The position numbers were made by a program, and so were the translations under genes. 64,000 nt of DNA from Cladopsammia gracilis (Eukaryota; Cnidaria; Anthozoa; Scleractinia; Dendrophylliidae). A model generated the notes under the pieces. It did not search any database, was not told the DNA's origin, and was given only the letters and a program-made list of their open reading frames with translations. Location of the stretch: NCBI GenBank assembly GCA_022457155.1, contig JAJGOT010000438.1, positions 62,001 through 126,000 on the forward strand, given 5' to 3'. Shown piece after piece: positions 22,471 through 34,056 of this stretch. Position 1 is the stretch's first letter; each line of letters starts with the position of its first letter.

Positions 22471-23738
22471 TCCGAGTGGTCAATTCATATAATTAACTCT
22501 AGACTATTTAAAAAAGAGAAAAAGCGAACAGTATTAAGCGCCTTTTTACATGACTTTCATAAAACAAAAGAAAAACCTCCGCAGTACCTCATTCAAGGAA
22601 TGAAGACATCTCGCTTCTCGCTAATGATTAGCGGAGGAAAAACGAGCAATTCTCCAGGAAATGACAAACTGACTAATCAACAGGTAATCAGCAAACAACA
22701 AAATGAGCTCAGGTGACATGTATAACGCGTTACTTCTGAAGGTGATTACCTTAGATAATTAATTGTAATGGTTTTGATCGAAAATCATCTAAAACTGCTT
22801 CCAAGGTTTTAGTTTAGTCCAGTTAAACCTCTCCTATGTGCCCAGTAAGGAGACTGTTCACAAGTTATACTATTCCTAACGGACAGAGCTAAGTATCCCT
22901 GTTACGAAGGAGAGCATATCCCTTATATGGACAGAGCTAAGTATCCCTATTACGAAGAAGAGCATATCCCTTCCACGGAGGTTTTCATTTACTAAGCAAG
23001 TGTTTGCATTTTGGCCTCTCTGGAGGTGTCCGTAAAGGCGGAAGTTCAACTTGAAATCGGTATCCCAGCATATGACTATAACCCCTTTACAAATTCTGCA
23101 GGGTTTTATTTGCTATTTCGTCAATCTACAAATTAAAAATCAAATTTGTGTGTCGAATTAACGAGTAATTTCTTTCTTGACCAATCTGGAAACATTAATA
23201 CTAAAATCATTACTCGGACTTCAATTTTTTATCCAATTACTACAAAACTGTACAGCATGTAGCTATATCGATGCTCATTCATTTAAACACAATTTCAATA
23301 CGCGGAGAAATATTTAAAAAAATATATATCAGTCATATTGGACGAGGCGCAAGCCTGTTAAAATAATTGTTAAAAATATACGATATATCTGCTACATACG
23401 GTATACTTATAGAGCCCTATTAAAAACATGTTCAGTAAATAAGTGGAGACTGTAAAATATAAATCCCACTTTGAACTAAGCGTAACTCCGTACGCAACGC
23501 ATAATCGCTATAATTACAAAACTATATTATAAATATTTGAACTTTTACCAGTTTTCAGTTGAGTTAAGTATCGAAAGTAATGCGCATGTTCCTTGGTTTT
23601 GTATTACTACGTTTAGTGATTGGTCTAAAAAAGATTCACACCACTTTCTCAACCAATCAAACGTAAAACCAAAACCAATCGTGACTTGGTAGCACGCGCT
23701 TTCCCGCGCTTGGTGCCGGCGTATTTGCTTCGGATTCT

Positions 23739-23834
23739 GATTGCTTTATTTGACTGTCTGCGTCTGTTGTGATTGGTTTATTTGACTGTCTGTGTCTGTT
23801 GTGATTGGTTTATTTGACTGTCTGTGTCTGTTGT
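23739..23834. repeat. 32-bp tandem repeat x 3
   Basis: Units of GATTGGTTTATTTGACTGTC followed by TGTGTCTGTTGT are repeated three times within segmental copy 3. The other copies have one unit, so the expansion is local. Confidence 0.9.
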
Positions 23835-24005
23835 GATTGGCCAGTCTGGGAAACTTTGGTTTCGGTTTTACGACGCTGTAGCTACATATCTGCTGTGTAG
23901 GTAATTGTACTTTAGTGAAAGCCTTATCAGACCCTTAAAAGCAGCTTATCTATTAAAATAACTCTAAAAAGAAAATGCTTTCTACAAAACAATGTTCATA
24001 AACAA

Positions 24006-24106
24006 AGGCGGATCCATACTCTATTGTAAGGGGAGGGGTGGAGAGGGGGTTAGGGTTGGAGTAAAAATGCGGGCCCCCCCAGGCCCCCTCCCCTAGATCC
24101 GCCTCT
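24006..24106. mobile_element. Short MITE fragment with AGGCGGATC ends
   Basis: AGGCGGATCCATACTC and GGGGAGGGG at the left are inverted relative to CCCCTCCCCTAGATCCGCCT at the right. It is an internally deleted relative of the family at 18570. Confidence 0.55.
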
Positions 24107-25587
24107 ATAAATAATCGGATACTGTGAAATCCAATTCCCAATTTGAACCAAGCGTATAACTATTAGGAAGGTCTAATTCTTCATCCCAACGCATTGCGAT
24201 AATGGTAAACATCTGTTGTTAATATATTAACTTTTTAAACCTAGCTAACTAACTACAAATAGTTTACTATGACATAGGTATCTGTACGTAATTGTATGTC
24301 TACTTATGAACATGTCATAAGAACCACTTAAGTGACCTATCTACTTATGCCTTGAATGAAATAATAATCTATTTCATATTATAACTACAAATCCAAGGCC
24401 TACTTTCATAAAACAACCCATTTAGAATATGGTTACGTTTTTTTGGCATCAATAAAATGTTTGGCGAATTACTGTGCTGTATCGATCGTGTCACGGGACA
24501 CGTGACTCTTCAACATGGTTCACAAATATTGCACATCTTTGACATGTAAATTCCTTTTTTTTGCTTTGTTTTCAAATATTATTTGTCCGGCAAAAGCGGG
24601 TTCACGCCCCTTTTGTTCTCCCTTCCCTCCACCCTTTAAGGCCTACTAAACAGGTTAGTTCAGACTGACAACGAAGTCGAAAACTTGCATGGTGACGTGT
24701 TTTGATTTCGCTCATTAAACCTGTTGCCGGTTTTGTGCAGTTCTCGCTGCCGTCGCGGTCGTGACTGCTTAAGCTCCCCTCTCCCAGACTTTCCCAATCG
24801 CAAAAGTTATTTCCCGCATTACACAAAAAAAATCGCCCATTCGCAAAATTAAACTCCCGGAAAAATTTATTGCCACGCGGTATCCATCATAAGCAAGGAA
24901 AATCTGGCACAAGCTCCGTTTACCACGTGATAAGAAATTTCTAAAGCAGGATCGCTCGCGTATCCCGAAACAAAAACATTCAGCCACACACAAGACTTGA
25001 TATTGTTGAATTTGTTTATTCATAAAATACAAAATACATGAGCCGGTCAGGTTGATGGCTGGTTCGTCTGTGTACTAATCACAGGCATCGCATCTTCCAA
25101 ATGCTTGGAAATATGCAAGTCCAAACTAAGAGTATAAGCTTTCTGTGAAGTGAAAGGAACCTTCCGGTTTCTTAATAACACCTTGAGTAGATTCCCTTCC
25201 TTTCTGGCAAACAACATAATCCTTAAAGACTAACTTTACTAAAGATTATATGATTAACTGTAACTTGTTTAACAAAGAGAAAAAGTTAGCAGTATTTAGA
25301 GCCATTTTATATGACTTTCGTAAAAACAAAACAAAATCTTGGGAATAAAAAGTAAAATTCATTCACTGAATGAAAGAAAACACTTCGCTCCTAGCAAATC
25401 ATTTACAGAAAAAAATGGAGTGATTCGTCAGTTATCCAAACGCACTAATAAACAGGTAATCAACAAGAGAAGCAAAGAGAGCTCACGTGAATGTGATCAG
25501 CTGAGCGATTTACACAAGTGAAAGTTAATCAATTAAATTGCTAAAAAAAAAGCAACTTTGAACTAACTTGCGTCGGTTTCTACATAG

Positions 25588-25675
25588 GACGCGATTTCGA
25601 GGAAGCGCGCGCGAAGGGCGAGCACATAAGAAAGAAGGGGCGCGCCCTTCACGCGCGAGTCCTCGAAATAGCGCC
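25588..25675. repeat. GC-rich 88-bp palindrome
   Basis: GGACGCGATTTCGAGGAAGC ... GAAGGGCG pairs with CGCCCTTCACGCGCGAGTCC ... TCGAAATAGCGCC. Confidence 0.7.
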
Positions 25676-26035
25676 ACTTATCCCATTACAAGTACGCACT
25701 GATTTACAAATGTATCTGCTTATTCCATACTCTGCAAATTGGTATCACAAGTATTGGCTAATACCCGAAGAATCTGGAAACACTTAAACTAAAAACATTT
25801 CCCAGACTACGAAATTATCATTCAATTACTCTAAAACTCGACAGAAGCATGTCATATTGCTTATTCATTTAAATATTAATTTAAAACGCTATTAAAAAAT
25901 ACTTGTACAGGAACATTCGTAACACAGAAAGTTTCACAAAGGTAAGAGAAAAAAAAGAAAAATACTTTCTACAAAAATACTCTGATTCAAAATCAACGTT
26001 CAAAAATACACGATATATCTACTATACTGTAATAG

Positions 26036-26407
26036 TATACCTGCCAAGTCTCACGCCTGCGAGTCCAAATCTCCGATCTCACGCCTACTCACACCTATGG
26101 AGCAATTTCTCACGCCTCGCTTACAGATTTAAGCTATCAGCCTTAACTGAATTAAAAATGTAGTTACGTTCATGAAAATAAGACACTTTTTGTAGGTTTT
26201 TATCGTTCTGAATATTACAATTTCAGCTGGATGTTATTAAACGGACTCTGGGAAACTTCCGAATTCTTCGGAACATCTTCGGACAACTTCGAACACCTTC
26301 GGAACAGATCGGGTTCTCATCGGATTTGATCGGGTCGGCTTCGGAAATCCTGGCCCTCCCACGAAAAAATTCTCATGACTATCACTCGGAAAAAGTTGGC
26401 AGGTATA
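26036..26407. mobile_element. 372-bp MITE, TIR TATACCTGCCAA
   Basis: The left end is TATACCTGCCAAGTCTCACG and the right end GGCAGGTATA, with AATAG next to both ends as a probable target duplication. The related copy at 43.86 kb lacks the insert, giving an empty site. Confidence 0.8.
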
Positions 26408-27211
26408 CAATAGAACCAAATTAAAAAATGTTTTGTAAATAAGTGGAGACTGCGAATTACAAATTCTACTTTGAACTAAGCCGCGTAACTTCTTACTCAA
26501 CGCATTACTTTAATAGCAAAAATGTACTGTAAATATACGCACATTTATAATTAGCCTGACTGGAGCGGTTTCCAGCTGAGTGTCAAAAGTAATTCGCATT
26601 TGCTTTGCTTTTGCATCATTACGCTTTGTGATTGGTTAAAAAAATTGGCGCCACTTACTCAACCAATCAAATGTAAAGCAACAACCTGACTTGGTCGCAC
26701 GTCTTTTCCCGCGCTTGGCGCCTGTTACCTGTATTTCTTTCGAGTTCTGATTGGTTAATTGGATTGTCTGCGTCTGTTGTGATTGGCCAGGATGATAACT
26801 TCAGTTTTTGTTTTATGACACTCAATTGATAACCACTCTAACTACAAATACCTAATACCTATTTACTAAATAGATTTTATTGTATATATTTAAACCTCTC
26901 GTAAGACCCTTATAAGGGACCTGTGTACACGTGTCTTGAATAAAACAATATCTGTTTAAACGCTTTTAAGAGATTGAACTTAATGAAATTTCCTTAAACT
27001 TTACGGAACGGCTTCCCTTTTTTCAACGGCCGTCAAACAATTATTTAGTGGCCTCTGATTATTGCCCAGCGGTGAACATGTCATGAGAGACTCGCTATAA
27101 CTGACATAGTTCACAAATATAGCATGAGAAGTTCAAGCACGTAACCGTGGACGACAATCCTGCTGGTATACGTTGGATCAATAGTGATCTGATCGGTTTA
27201 ACAAGTGAAAT

Positions 27212-27605
27212 AAACTATAGAAGCAACGACCGATACAACGTAGATACAAATTTAAAAGGTGTACTATATTTCGGCTGGCCAAACCAGCCTTCTTCAGGCC
27301 AAAGAAGCTTTTTTAATTTCAAAAGGCAGAACACTTGTTCCTCACGGCCCACTTTTGTATCAGTTTCCTTTCATTGTTTTCTGCATATTTTTCATTATCA
27401 GCTATTTTTATTTCTATCTATCATTGTTATTTTTCTAGGCGTAGCCCTACGTATTTCCGTTGTTACGTATGCATGTCAACTATATATAAAAAGCCAATGT
27501 AAATTTTACCACATTGTACCTGAAGAAGGCTGGTTTGGCCAGCCGAAATATAGTACACCTTTTAAATTTGTATCTACGTTGTATCGGTCCTTGCTTCTAT
27601 AGTTT
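27212..27605. mobile_element. 394-bp foldback element with hammerhead-like arms
   Basis: Arms of about 90 bp: AACTATAGAAGCAACGACCG ... TACACCTTTT and its complement at 27515-27605. Each arm contains the hairpin CTGAAGAAGGCTGGTTTGGC followed by CAGCCGAAA (minus strand 27297-27269; plus strand 27520-27548). The interior frame of 151 aa spans both arms and is an artefact. Confidence 0.8.
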
Positions 27606-28180
27606 ACAAATATGGCGCATCTTTGAGATGCAGAGCAGTTTTTAGGCACACTAACCATCACATCTTTAATTTTCTCTGAGACTGGTTCAGAGCCTGCATG
27701 GCAGACTCCCGTCTGTTTTCTTTTTCCTCCAATAACCCACCTCCCCTCCCCTCCCCTCCCCTCCCCTCCCACTAGTCTACTTAATCTACAAAATCCATGA
27801 TTTAAACAGTTTTCAACTCCTTTCTTGGTGTTGCATGTGAAATTAATACTCTTTAACGTGTCTAATATATGCATTAAAAAAGCGTCTAAGAGTTTTATAC
27901 ATCTTGTTCATTTTTCCCTGAGTTGTCTTCAAGGTACCACACTAGTCTACTTTAACCTTTCAAAATCAAATCAAATCAATTCAGTGTTCTATCAATAGTT
28001 TTTTAACTTTGTCCACATCATTTTCTTTTAATAAGTATCCTAACTATATGTCAGAAATCCTTGTTGAACAAACTTCCATCAAGTAACCATATATATTTTA
28101 ATACATTACAACTAACGGAAAAAATTGTACTAAATAATTGGGGAAAAAAGCTAACCAAACAAACTTACATATATGTTTAA

Positions 28181-28387
28181 TTACGATGTTGTATTAAACT
28201 CCTCCAGTTCATCAATAATCTGTTGGATGTTTGGTCTCATCTCAGGATTTTCTTGCAGGCACCGTCGCAACAGGTCTCGAAACACGTGGCTCGCCACAAG
28301 AACAACTTGTTCGTCACGCCTCCTAGGATCTGGAAGTTCCCCGATACACATTTCACACAGAAGAACTCCAAAGCTGTAAACATCAAT
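28181..28387 (-). CDS. Last exon (C-lobe) of the truncated kinase copy
   Basis: The acceptor TTCTTAG precedes ATTGATGTTTACAGC at 28387. The frame then reads IDVYSFGVLLCEM, ELPDP, RRCLQ and RPNIQQIIDEL to a TAA at 28183-28181 (68 codons plus stop). These are kinase subdomains IX-XI: the D-x-x-S-F-G start of helix F and the R-P helix I. It is the paralogue of 46596-46793 and remains fully open, although its upstream exon is frameshifted. The phase-0 junction matches the exon end at 30685. Confidence 0.75.
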   Translation of the reverse strand: MDVYSFGVLLCEMCIGELPDPRRRDEQVVLVASHVFRDLLRRCLQENPEMRPNIQQIIDELEEFNTTS

Positions 28388-28525
28388 CTAAGAACAATAA
28401 TAATTAAATATTATTCTATACCTTATAGTTATTCAATATTATAAAATTAATTTTAAAATAATTCATAAAGAGAAATACAAAGAAATGAAAGTTTAAATCT
28501 ATGAAGGTTGTTAAATCCTGATACT

Positions 28526-28997
28526 GAACAACTATATTATATCATCGATACAGAATACTAATAGGAATGCTAATAAGCTTCATCGCTATTGTTCTTTTAT
28601 AAGTAAGACAAAATATTCGTAGCAGAACTGTAATTAATTTACACCGGAGCCCTTTCTTTCAATCACCCCCGGTTATGTTTAGTTATGGGAACGCAGCTAC
28701 TCCGAAGTTGACAGGAAGCGAGAGCTATAAGTTGGCGTGGCGGTTTCGCTACGGGTAGATGGGCAAGTCGCCGATACTAGCGTCTTCTAGTTCTTCACGA
28801 AAAGAGTGGATACACGTGAACTAGAAACCTCAATATATATCTACACGGTGAACGGTATCACTTGCTGTTGCCCAAAGCCCAATGAATGAAAAATAAGTGC
28901 GTCCCGGTGAGAATACTTCTCGCGTTACGCTTATTTGGGAACAGCTCATTAGCATTTCTATTAGTATTCTGTATCGATGATATAATATAGCTGTTCT
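28526..28997. mobile_element. ~470-bp foldback element within the kinase intron
   Basis: GAACAACTATATTATATCAT ... CGATACAGAATACTAATAGG at the left is inverted relative to CTATTAGTATTCTGTATCGA ... ATATAGCTGTTC at the right. A single end of the same family lies at 1059-1118. Confidence 0.75.
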
Positions 28998-29035
28998 TAG
29001 TTGGGAACGGATTACATTATTGAAATCAAAATTCA

Positions 29036-29624
29036 GGTTTAAAATTGGTTATTGGAATCTTCTAACGGTAGCCTCATTCGAAATAAGGAATGTTGATTGG
29101 TTTATTTACTGACATCAATCAAAAGTTCACAGGCGAAATACGCAACCGTTGGCCACTGTTGGTTTCAGTGAATTCAGTCGCTTCGACTTCATCAGATAGG
29201 AAATTTTCTTCACTTTCTGTGAAAATGTCTCTTTCAGAGCTAGCACATTAGCATTTTAAGAATTGTTCTTCGCAGTTTTACAAATGCAGAGCTTCTTTCC
29301 TTCAAAAAAATACTCAGTGATGAATTTTTGTTGAGCGAACAGAAAAAGGTCACTGGGCCCCAGTTGTTCAAAAGTGGATAGCGCAATCCACCGGATAAAT
29401 CACTATCCAGTGGATAACACAAAGGATTTTATTAATGCTTATTCACTGGATAGTGATTTATCCGGTGGATAGCGCTATCCACCTTTTGAACAACCGGGGC
29501 CAGATGTGTCAAGCCGCCAACTGTCGCTTGCTTTGCACGTGAACATTCGCCTGATGTCAATAACAAACCAATCAGCATTCGAATGAGGCTACCGTTGGAA
29601 GATTCCAATAATCAATTTTAAACC
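29036..29624. mobile_element. ~590-bp TIR element within the kinase intron
   Basis: GGTTTAAAATTGGTTATTGG ... AACGGTAGCCTCATTCGAA at the left is inverted at 29560-29624. It is interrupted by the MITE at 29353-29503. Confidence 0.8.
29353..29503. mobile_element. 151-bp palindromic MITE, CTGGCCCC family (copy 1)
   Basis: The ends are CTGGGCCCCAGTTGTTCAAAA / TTTTGAACAACCGGGGCCAG. The inner arms GGATAGCGC...CCACCGGATAAATCACTATCC are palindromic. A second copy lies at 44251-44402. Confidence 0.85.
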
Positions 29625-29960
29625 AGTTGCTAAAAGGGTATTAAGATATAACACTGAGATTCGGCATCCAAAGAAATGGTCGCCTGGAGGAAGGTCGTTA
29701 GGGACGAAATTTTTTGAAGGCTTGAAATTGTTTTCACGTGCTTTCTTGTGCACGATATGTTTTCTCTTAAATTTCTTCTACAGGAATGTTTTTTTTTGGT
29801 AATTGCCCAACCCCCTCCCCCCCCCCCCCCACAAAAATTAAATGGTCAATCCCTTATTAATGGCTTCCAAACTCCTGTTTCTTTTTTTACCTGTTTTTAA
29901 TTGACACATCAAATTTCACGAAAATTCTACCCACGAACTCTAAACCCGCGAAAGTAAAAG

Positions 29961-30684
29961 GCATCATTTGTTTTGATGTAAGTGCTTCTGGTGCACTGTA
30001 AATCATATATAAAACTAACCTTGACTGTTTGGTTTAATGTAAGTGCTTCTGATGCACTGTAAATCATATATATAACTAACCTTGACTGTTTGGTTTGATG
30101 TAAGTGCTTCTGATGCACTGTAAATCATATATATAACTAACCTTGACTGTTTGGTTTGATGTAAGTGCTTCAGGAGCACTGTAAATCATATATATAACTA
30201 ACCTTGACTGTTTGGTTTGATGTAAGTGATTCAGGAGCACTGTAAATCATATATATAACTAACCTTGACTGTTTGGATTGATGTAAGTGCTTCAGGAGCA
30301 CTGTAAATCGTATATATAACTAACCTTGACTGTTTGGTTTGAAGTAAGTGCTTCAGGAGCACTGTAAATCATATATATAACTAACCTTGACTGTTTGGTT
30401 TGATGTAAGTGCTTCAGGAGCACTGTAAATCATATAATAACTAACCTTGACTGTTTGGTTTGATGTAAGTGCTTCAGGAGCACTATAAATCATATAATAA
30501 CTAACCTTGACTGTTTGGTTTGATGTAAGTGCTTCAGGAGCACTATAAATCATATAATAACTAACCTTGTCTGTTTGGTTTGATGTAAGTGCTTCAGGAG
30601 CACTGTAAATCATATAATAACTAACCTTGTCTGTTTGGTTTGATGTAAGTGCTTCTGGTGCACTATAAATCATATATAACTAAC
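29961..30684 (-). repeat. 60/61-bp splice-site minisatellite, ~12 units (kinase copy 2)
   Basis: Read on the minus strand each unit is ATGATTTACAGTGCTCCTGA, then AGCACTTACATCAAACCAAA, then CAGTCAAGGTTAGTTATAT. That is the end of the adjacent kinase exon (codons for the APE motif up to the 5' splice site) plus the first intron bases. Units with TATATATA are 61 bp and those with TATTATA are 60 bp, so the frame drifts. It lies directly downstream of the parent exon end at 30685. Confidence 0.9.
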
Positions 30685-31141
30685 CTTGTCTGTTTGGTTT
30701 GATGTATGTGCTTCTGGTGCACTGTAAATCATGGCACCAGGGCCCACAGTCATGGTATTCTGCATGAAATTAGCTGTTCCATAATCTGACACTTTGGCTC
30801 TCCATTGGTCACCCTGTCGCCATAGCAACACATTTGCACTACTGACATCCCGGTGAATGATGGGAGATGGCTTTTTTTGGTGACGGTAGTTGAGTCCTAA
30901 AGCAACATCCAAAGAAATGACGGTAGTTTCTGTTTCAGAGTTGTCGTTGCTCCAACAATTCTCGTAAACTTGTGTCCATGAGCTCAGTTACAAACAGAGG
31001 ACTTCCCTCATCATTTGTTGCACAGATAAATTGCAGTAAACAAGGGTGGCGACATTTGGAAGCAATGTCCATTTCTCTCTCAAATAGACGCCTGTTGTGA
31101 GAAGAAAGAATCAACTCGTAAATTTGTTTCACAGCTACAGG
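30685..31141 (-). pseudogene. Kinase N-lobe/C-lobe exon, 5' truncated and frameshifted
   Basis: Homology to the intact kinase exon begins at PVAVKQ (31141) and ends at the splice donor AAG|GTTAGT (30685). The coiled coil, the glycine-rich loop and the start codon are absent. A 2-base deletion near 30938 (CTCTCTG to CTCTG) gives a stop after the LLEQRQL segment; the frame resumes as LDVALGLNY with HRDVSSANVLL, SDYGTA and SAPEA. A possible acceptor-like TGTGTACCCAG precedes the homology. I read this as a truncated segmental copy that no longer makes a kinase. Confidence 0.85.
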
Positions 31142-32478
31142 AATACTGGGTACACATTTAACCTAGATTGAATACAGATTCAATCTGAGAAAGGATTTTA
31201 CCTGCAACATAGGCACTATGTTATCAACAGTGATTCAAAACCTGAAGTTTGTAAACCAGAGTTTGTTAACAAGAAGTTGTTAACAATAGAACCACAGACA
31301 TCAGAAAGACAGCTGTAACAATGATGCAATCCAGTTATCACCAGGTAACTGGAAAAGAGATTGCATATCAAAATTGCTAAAGGTTAATGGCTCGAGACCT
31401 CAACCATACAAAGACCTTCCAAACCTTCTACAGACTGAATTCTGCAAAAGCCGACACTTCAAACATTAAAACCTTTGAACCATTAAATACATGTACAGTA
31501 TTTTGTTATTTTAAGATGTGTAATTGATAAAACATTGGCCAAAGAAGATAAGAAAAGATGACAATATAAAGGCCGCACATGAGAGCCTTGTGGGTTGAAA
31601 ATATCATTACTAAACACCAGGTGACCACAATGTAGTAGAGTTGTCCTTCAATGGCTAGACCCAAAAATTTCTAAAGAAGTAATGTTGAATTAACTGTACT
31701 TCAAAAACTCATTAATAATTCATGAGCATATCAGCCAATCATACGACGTAAATCGATCACGTGTACGACCCTTTATACCTGGTAATCTACGGTCATTATG
31801 AAAAGCCTGGTGGCGGCTTTGATTTCAGTCACAGGGGAGTTCGGGGCTGAATGGGCAAACAATGCAATTATCGCTGAATTTTGAATGAGAATGATTTTAA
31901 AATGACCGTGATATTTATATTAAGATCACACGTAATCTTTATATAAAGATTACTGATATGGGTAGTAATTGTTAATTCAGGATTCTTAGTGCAACAAATG
32001 GTGACTTTAATATTTTTGTGCAGTACTGTTTTACGAAATCTGCTCTTTCGCCATTCTATTTGGAATCTTCTCAACAAAATAAACAAACAACAGTTTAACA
32101 AGTGAGCCGTTATTTGAATACACCAGCGCCCTCGTGTAAATTGCCAGGTAAGCGACTGGTTCGCAGATGCAAGCTGCTTATTTCTACTCATTCTCTACCC
32201 GGCTCTGAAAAAAAAATTGTCAGCCGTTTTATCTACCGTACCTGACAACTTTAGAATAGCATTTTTCAGTAGATGTTTTCCCTCAGAACAATAAAATCCC
32301 AAAACTTTCGACAGGAGCCGGGAAGCAATGGTCACTTCGTCGAAGACGTGGCACATGAGTTGTATGCTAATCAGTCTAGTCTACTTGTTTTTCTCGTATG
32401 CTAATTTCCTCTTTGCACAAAAGCGCAATTGTTTTAATTCCGAAGGGACACGCTTTTGAAAGAATGTTTTTGAAGCCG
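31142..32478. other. No gene seen
   Basis: The homology to the intact kinase locus stops at 31141. No coiled-coil exon, promoter or family-like frame was found in this stretch. Confidence 0.6.
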
Positions 32479-32576
32479 TTCAAAAAACTCGCAGCACGTG
32501 TATTATCAGGTGTAAAAACTCTCGGCTTCGCCTTGAGTTTTTAAACCTGATAATACACTACTGCTCGTTTTTTAAA
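32479..32576. repeat. 98-bp palindrome with CTCGGCTTCGCC apex
   Basis: TTCAAAAAACTCGCAGCACG ... ATTATCAGG pairs with CCTGATAATACACTACTGCT ... CGTTTTTTAA. The apex resembles those at 9034 and 45957. Confidence 0.7.
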
Positions 32577-32645
32577 CTATACATCAAAAATTTAGCAGTA
32601 GACACATGCTCCGCACAGAAAGTCAATTTTTGATTGTATTGGTAA

Positions 32646-32831
32646 TAGGCCATTTGCACGATGACGTCATTTGACTACTACTACCAGAATCCTTCAGTTT
32701 TTTGTTTTGTAGTGCAAATTAGGGCTATTGTTATTTAAACCGCACTGGGATTACAAAATTTAAATAAGAAAGGAAAAACGAAATGAATTCTGGTAGTAGT
32801 AGTCAAATGACATCATCGTGCAAATGGCCTA
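32646..32831. mobile_element. 186-bp MITE (copy 2 of the 7561 element)
   Basis: Same length and nearly the same sequence as 7561-7746, including the internal CCGCACTGGGATTACAAAAT. It starts TAGGCCATTTGCACGATGAC and ends GTGCAAATGGCCTA. Confidence 0.9.
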
Positions 32832-34056
32832 TTAAATGCAATCAAAATATAACCAATCAATTGGCATAGTAAAATATCATTTGTAGAAAACAAATGTTTT
32901 TCTTAACACATTTCAGATTTTAAAATTACTTTTAAAAAATGAGCAACATTTTTTATCTTACAAAACATGTTTCGACAGACAACCATCACAGCCAGTTACA
33001 GTGGACAACATAAGGTAGAATAATTTATGTTGCGGTTCAAACTTTTTTGCGGCGTTTGAAAATTTTCAAACCAGTTTGATTTTTGTTTTCCTTAGATTAT
33101 GATAAAAGAAATAAGAATTAAACTTGTTTGAAAATGTGCTTTGCTTTAAAGGCTCTCTTAAAAAATCGAGAAAACTCACAAAAGGCCATGAGATTTGAAA
33201 TCACCCTAAAACTGGGGAATATATCAATTGTTACAGTTGACTTGTAAATACACTGTATCTCTTTCTGATTAAGATATAATTTGTCTTGCTAATTAAATGT
33301 ATGAAATTAAAAAAAAATTAACAAATTATACATGAACATTTGTGGTACTATAGACATTTGCTTGCCAAGTGCTGTTATGGCGAACAAGTAGCTAAGGTTA
33401 AATAAGGCCAAGAAATAACAAGCACTGCAACCTAAGTTTAGAAATCCTGGGTACTGCTTACATCCTGTACACGTGTAAATGACATTGAATCTTATATTAC
33501 GTATACAGCTTCTATTCTTCGACTTGCCATTATTCCAAAACAACGTATGTGAAATCTTTTGTGAAAAATCTTTTATGAAATGAAGAAAGAACAGCATATT
33601 CCTGATGACGGTCTTCAATAAGCTACATGTGCATTACAAACAACGCCACGGGTGGAAAAATTATTGCAAATGAATGAGCGTGCAATAGCGTAGCGCACAA
33701 TTATTATTTATAGAACTAAAACTCAGACAACAAACCAAAAGTGACTCTCAGGGGATTCCTAATAAGGAATTTCTATTGTCAGAAATGCAAGAATAAACAA
33801 GAATAAATTATAAACTCAGACAAACATGAGTACTGACGTCATTTGTGCGCTTTGCTATTGAATAGGATTTATATTTCAACATCATGTTGACAGCTGTGCT
33901 ACGAGGTCTTATTGATTTTCGAAAAGGATGAGTCAACTTTTTTTGAGGCAAAACGTAGAAACACAATAGAAACACAACAAAGCGAGAAATTCCTATAAGC
34001 AGTGCTAGGCCTCTATTAACCAACTACACAAGCTTAGTTAAATTAGAACTTAATAA
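32832..34056. other. No gene seen; 3' flank of the secreted-peptide gene
   Basis: Frames of about 100 aa on the minus strand (near 33307-33618 and 33808-34023) have no family resemblance and AT-driven composition; they are left unannotated. Confidence 0.55.

Larger units (their letters stand above)
22500..24480. repeat. Segmental duplication copy 3 (kinase 3' flank without a kinase)
   Basis: Collinear with 25.25-27.6 kb and 43.7-44.9 kb. Shared blocks include AAGTGGAGACTG, CACTTTGAACTAAGCGTAAC, ACTCAACCAATCAAA, TTTCCCGCGCTTGG, TGTCTGCGTCTGTTGTGATT and CACAAATATxGCxCATCTTTGA. No kinase exon follows before copy 2 begins. Confidence 0.7.
25250..31141. repeat. Segmental duplication copy 2 (kinase copy plus 3' flank)
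   Basis: Matches 43.7-52.3 kb with the same order: AATACTTTCTACAAAAATA, AAGTGGAGACTG, the CCAATCAAA/CCCGCGCTTGG promoter-like block, the downstream flank of the last kinase exon, the last exon, the repeat array and the kinase exon. Many TEs inserted in only one copy. Confidence 0.75.

Noticed and set aside
27147..27602. 151-aa plus-strand frame
   Set aside because: It spans both arms of a foldback element and its ends are reverse complements of each other.
29961..30684. Repeat protein of about 106 aa reading MIYSAPEALTSNQT units
   Set aside because: It is intron and exon-end sequence repeated in tandem; mixed 60/61-bp units break the frame, and it has no start of its own.
30685..31141. Second functional kinase gene
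   Set aside because: It lacks the glycine loop and N-terminus and has a 2-base deletion that introduces a stop.
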